This document shows positions 63,590-64,000 of a stretch of DNA of 64,000 nt, piece after piece. A program made the position numbers and the translations under genes. The notes under the pieces were generated by a model. The model made no database searches, was not told where the DNA came from, and was given only the letters and a program-made list of their open reading frames with translations. The DNA lies in NCBI RefSeq assembly GCF_022829385.1, contig NZ_JAKSXX010000246.1, forward strand, positions 124,001 through 188,000. The letters are read 5' to 3'. Origin of the DNA: Methylobacterium sp. J-070. GTDB taxonomy: Bacteria > Pseudomonadota > Alphaproteobacteria > Rhizobiales > Beijerinckiaceae. How positions within the stretch are numbered: the stretch's first letter is position 1; every line of letters starts with the position of its first letter.

Positions 63590-64000
63590 TCAGCACTGCC
63601 GCCCCCTGAGGCGACCGAGGATCAGCGCCTCGGCCTCAGCGCAGAGCGCGTCCATCTCGGTCTCCAGATCGGCCTCCGCGGCGACCGCCGCCGGCATCCA
63701 GCCGCCGATCTCCGCGAGGGCGGCGCGGGCCCGGGCGCGGAACTCGGGGTCGCGATCGAGGTCAGCCAGAAGGGCCGCCGGGTCGATGGCGGGGCCGGCG
63801 GGCGCGACCGCCGCCCGGGGCCGGTGCGTCTCGATCTTCAGCCGCTCCAGCCAGACGTCCTCGTGCAGCCGGTGGGCCGCCGCCTGGATCTCGGCCGTGA
63901 GCGTGTCCCGGTCGGCCGCGAGCGCGTCGTGGGCCGGTGTCACCCCGGTGAGATGGACGCGCACGAGGACGAGGCGCGTCGCCGCCAGGGCGGCCAGCGG
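63590..64000 (-). CDS. YhaO/SbcD-like phosphoesterase, 5' part beyond the window
   Basis: Only the C-terminal 136 codons are in view (LVLVRVHLTGVTPAHDALAA to ILGRLRGRQC). The frame runs off the right edge. Metal-binding motifs lie outside. Identification rests on the adjacent YhaN gene (22 bases downstream) and the YhaO-like tail. Confidence 0.75.
   Translation of the reverse strand, partial: PLAALAATRLVLVRVHLTGVTPAHDALAADRDTLTAEIQAAAHRLHEDVWLERLKIETHRPRAAVAPAGPAIDPAALLADLDRDPEFRARARAALAEIGGWMPAAVAAEADLETEMDALCAEAEALILGRLRGRQC

Noticed and set aside
60148..63609. Open frame of 1153 codons antisense to the YhaN gene
   Set aside because: Antisense shadow of a protein with P-loop and ABC motifs; no motifs of its own.

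Overview
The window is GC-rich chromosomal DNA (third codon positions almost all G or C) from an alphaproteobacterium. A Rhizobiales genome of the Methylobacterium/Methylorubrum type fits best. The evidence is the xerD-aroK-aroB neighbourhood, a CcrM-type GANTC methylase, an F0 ATP synthase operon with b and b' subunits standing apart from F1, a SUF operon behind two Irr-box-like palindromes, and Rhizobiales-style palindromic intergenic repeats. The genus is an inference from gene content, not from a search.

Layout. 1-3160: xerD (cut by the left edge), a small membrane protein, aroK, aroB and tRNA-Thr(CGT). 3116-19173: a 16-kb integrated element in the 3' end of that tRNA gene, bounded by a perfect 45-bp direct repeat (attL in the tRNA, attR at 19129-19173). 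19223-23413: a seven-gene Mrp-type antiporter operon. 23718-28395: a NUDIX hydrolase, a tiny membrane ORF, then an IlvD/Edd dehydratase, an Ldh-family oxidoreductase and a thiolase. 28668-31128: MetZ-like sulfhydrylase, a lone receiver domain and an alpha/beta hydrolase. 31393-38358: the SUF iron-sulfur operon. 38359-47861: small proteins, an ABC-2 exporter, hydrolase, FkbM methyltransferase, SfsA, CinA-like protein, FNT channel and NDH-2. 47984-50709: atpI-B-E-G-F in transcription order. 50900-55107: DsbA, DciA, MutY, CcrM. 55555-64000: RlpA, a PHA-system protein, a proline-rich peptide, Uup-type ABC-F, M32 carboxypeptidase and a YhaN/YhaO pair (YhaO cut by the right edge).

The element is the most interesting part. 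Its right side has a tyrosine integrase, two AlpA/Xis-like proteins, a Toprim/SF3-type primase-helicase, an origin-like repeat cluster and a serine recombinase. Its middle has a six-gene minus-strand operon with its own promoter: a small-terminase candidate, a complete large terminase, and four small proteins, two sharing a C-terminal motif (AA-I/L-FPHM-x-RI). I find no portal, capsid, protease or tail gene. This looks like a phage satellite or tycheposon-like island that carries packaging genes but would need a helper for virions. Its left side is cargo: a Fic protein with a small partner, unknown ORFs, an AT-rich multi-pass membrane protein, an HNH-like protein, and three decaying genes (a one-G frameshift, an in-frame amber stop and a frameshifted fragment).

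Regulation that can be read includes two tandem TTAGAA-N3-TTCTAA palindromes before the SUF operon, sigma70-like promoters before the atp and terminase operons, intrinsic terminators after atpF, the primase gene and the HNH gene, and repeated integrase arm-type sites at both element ends.
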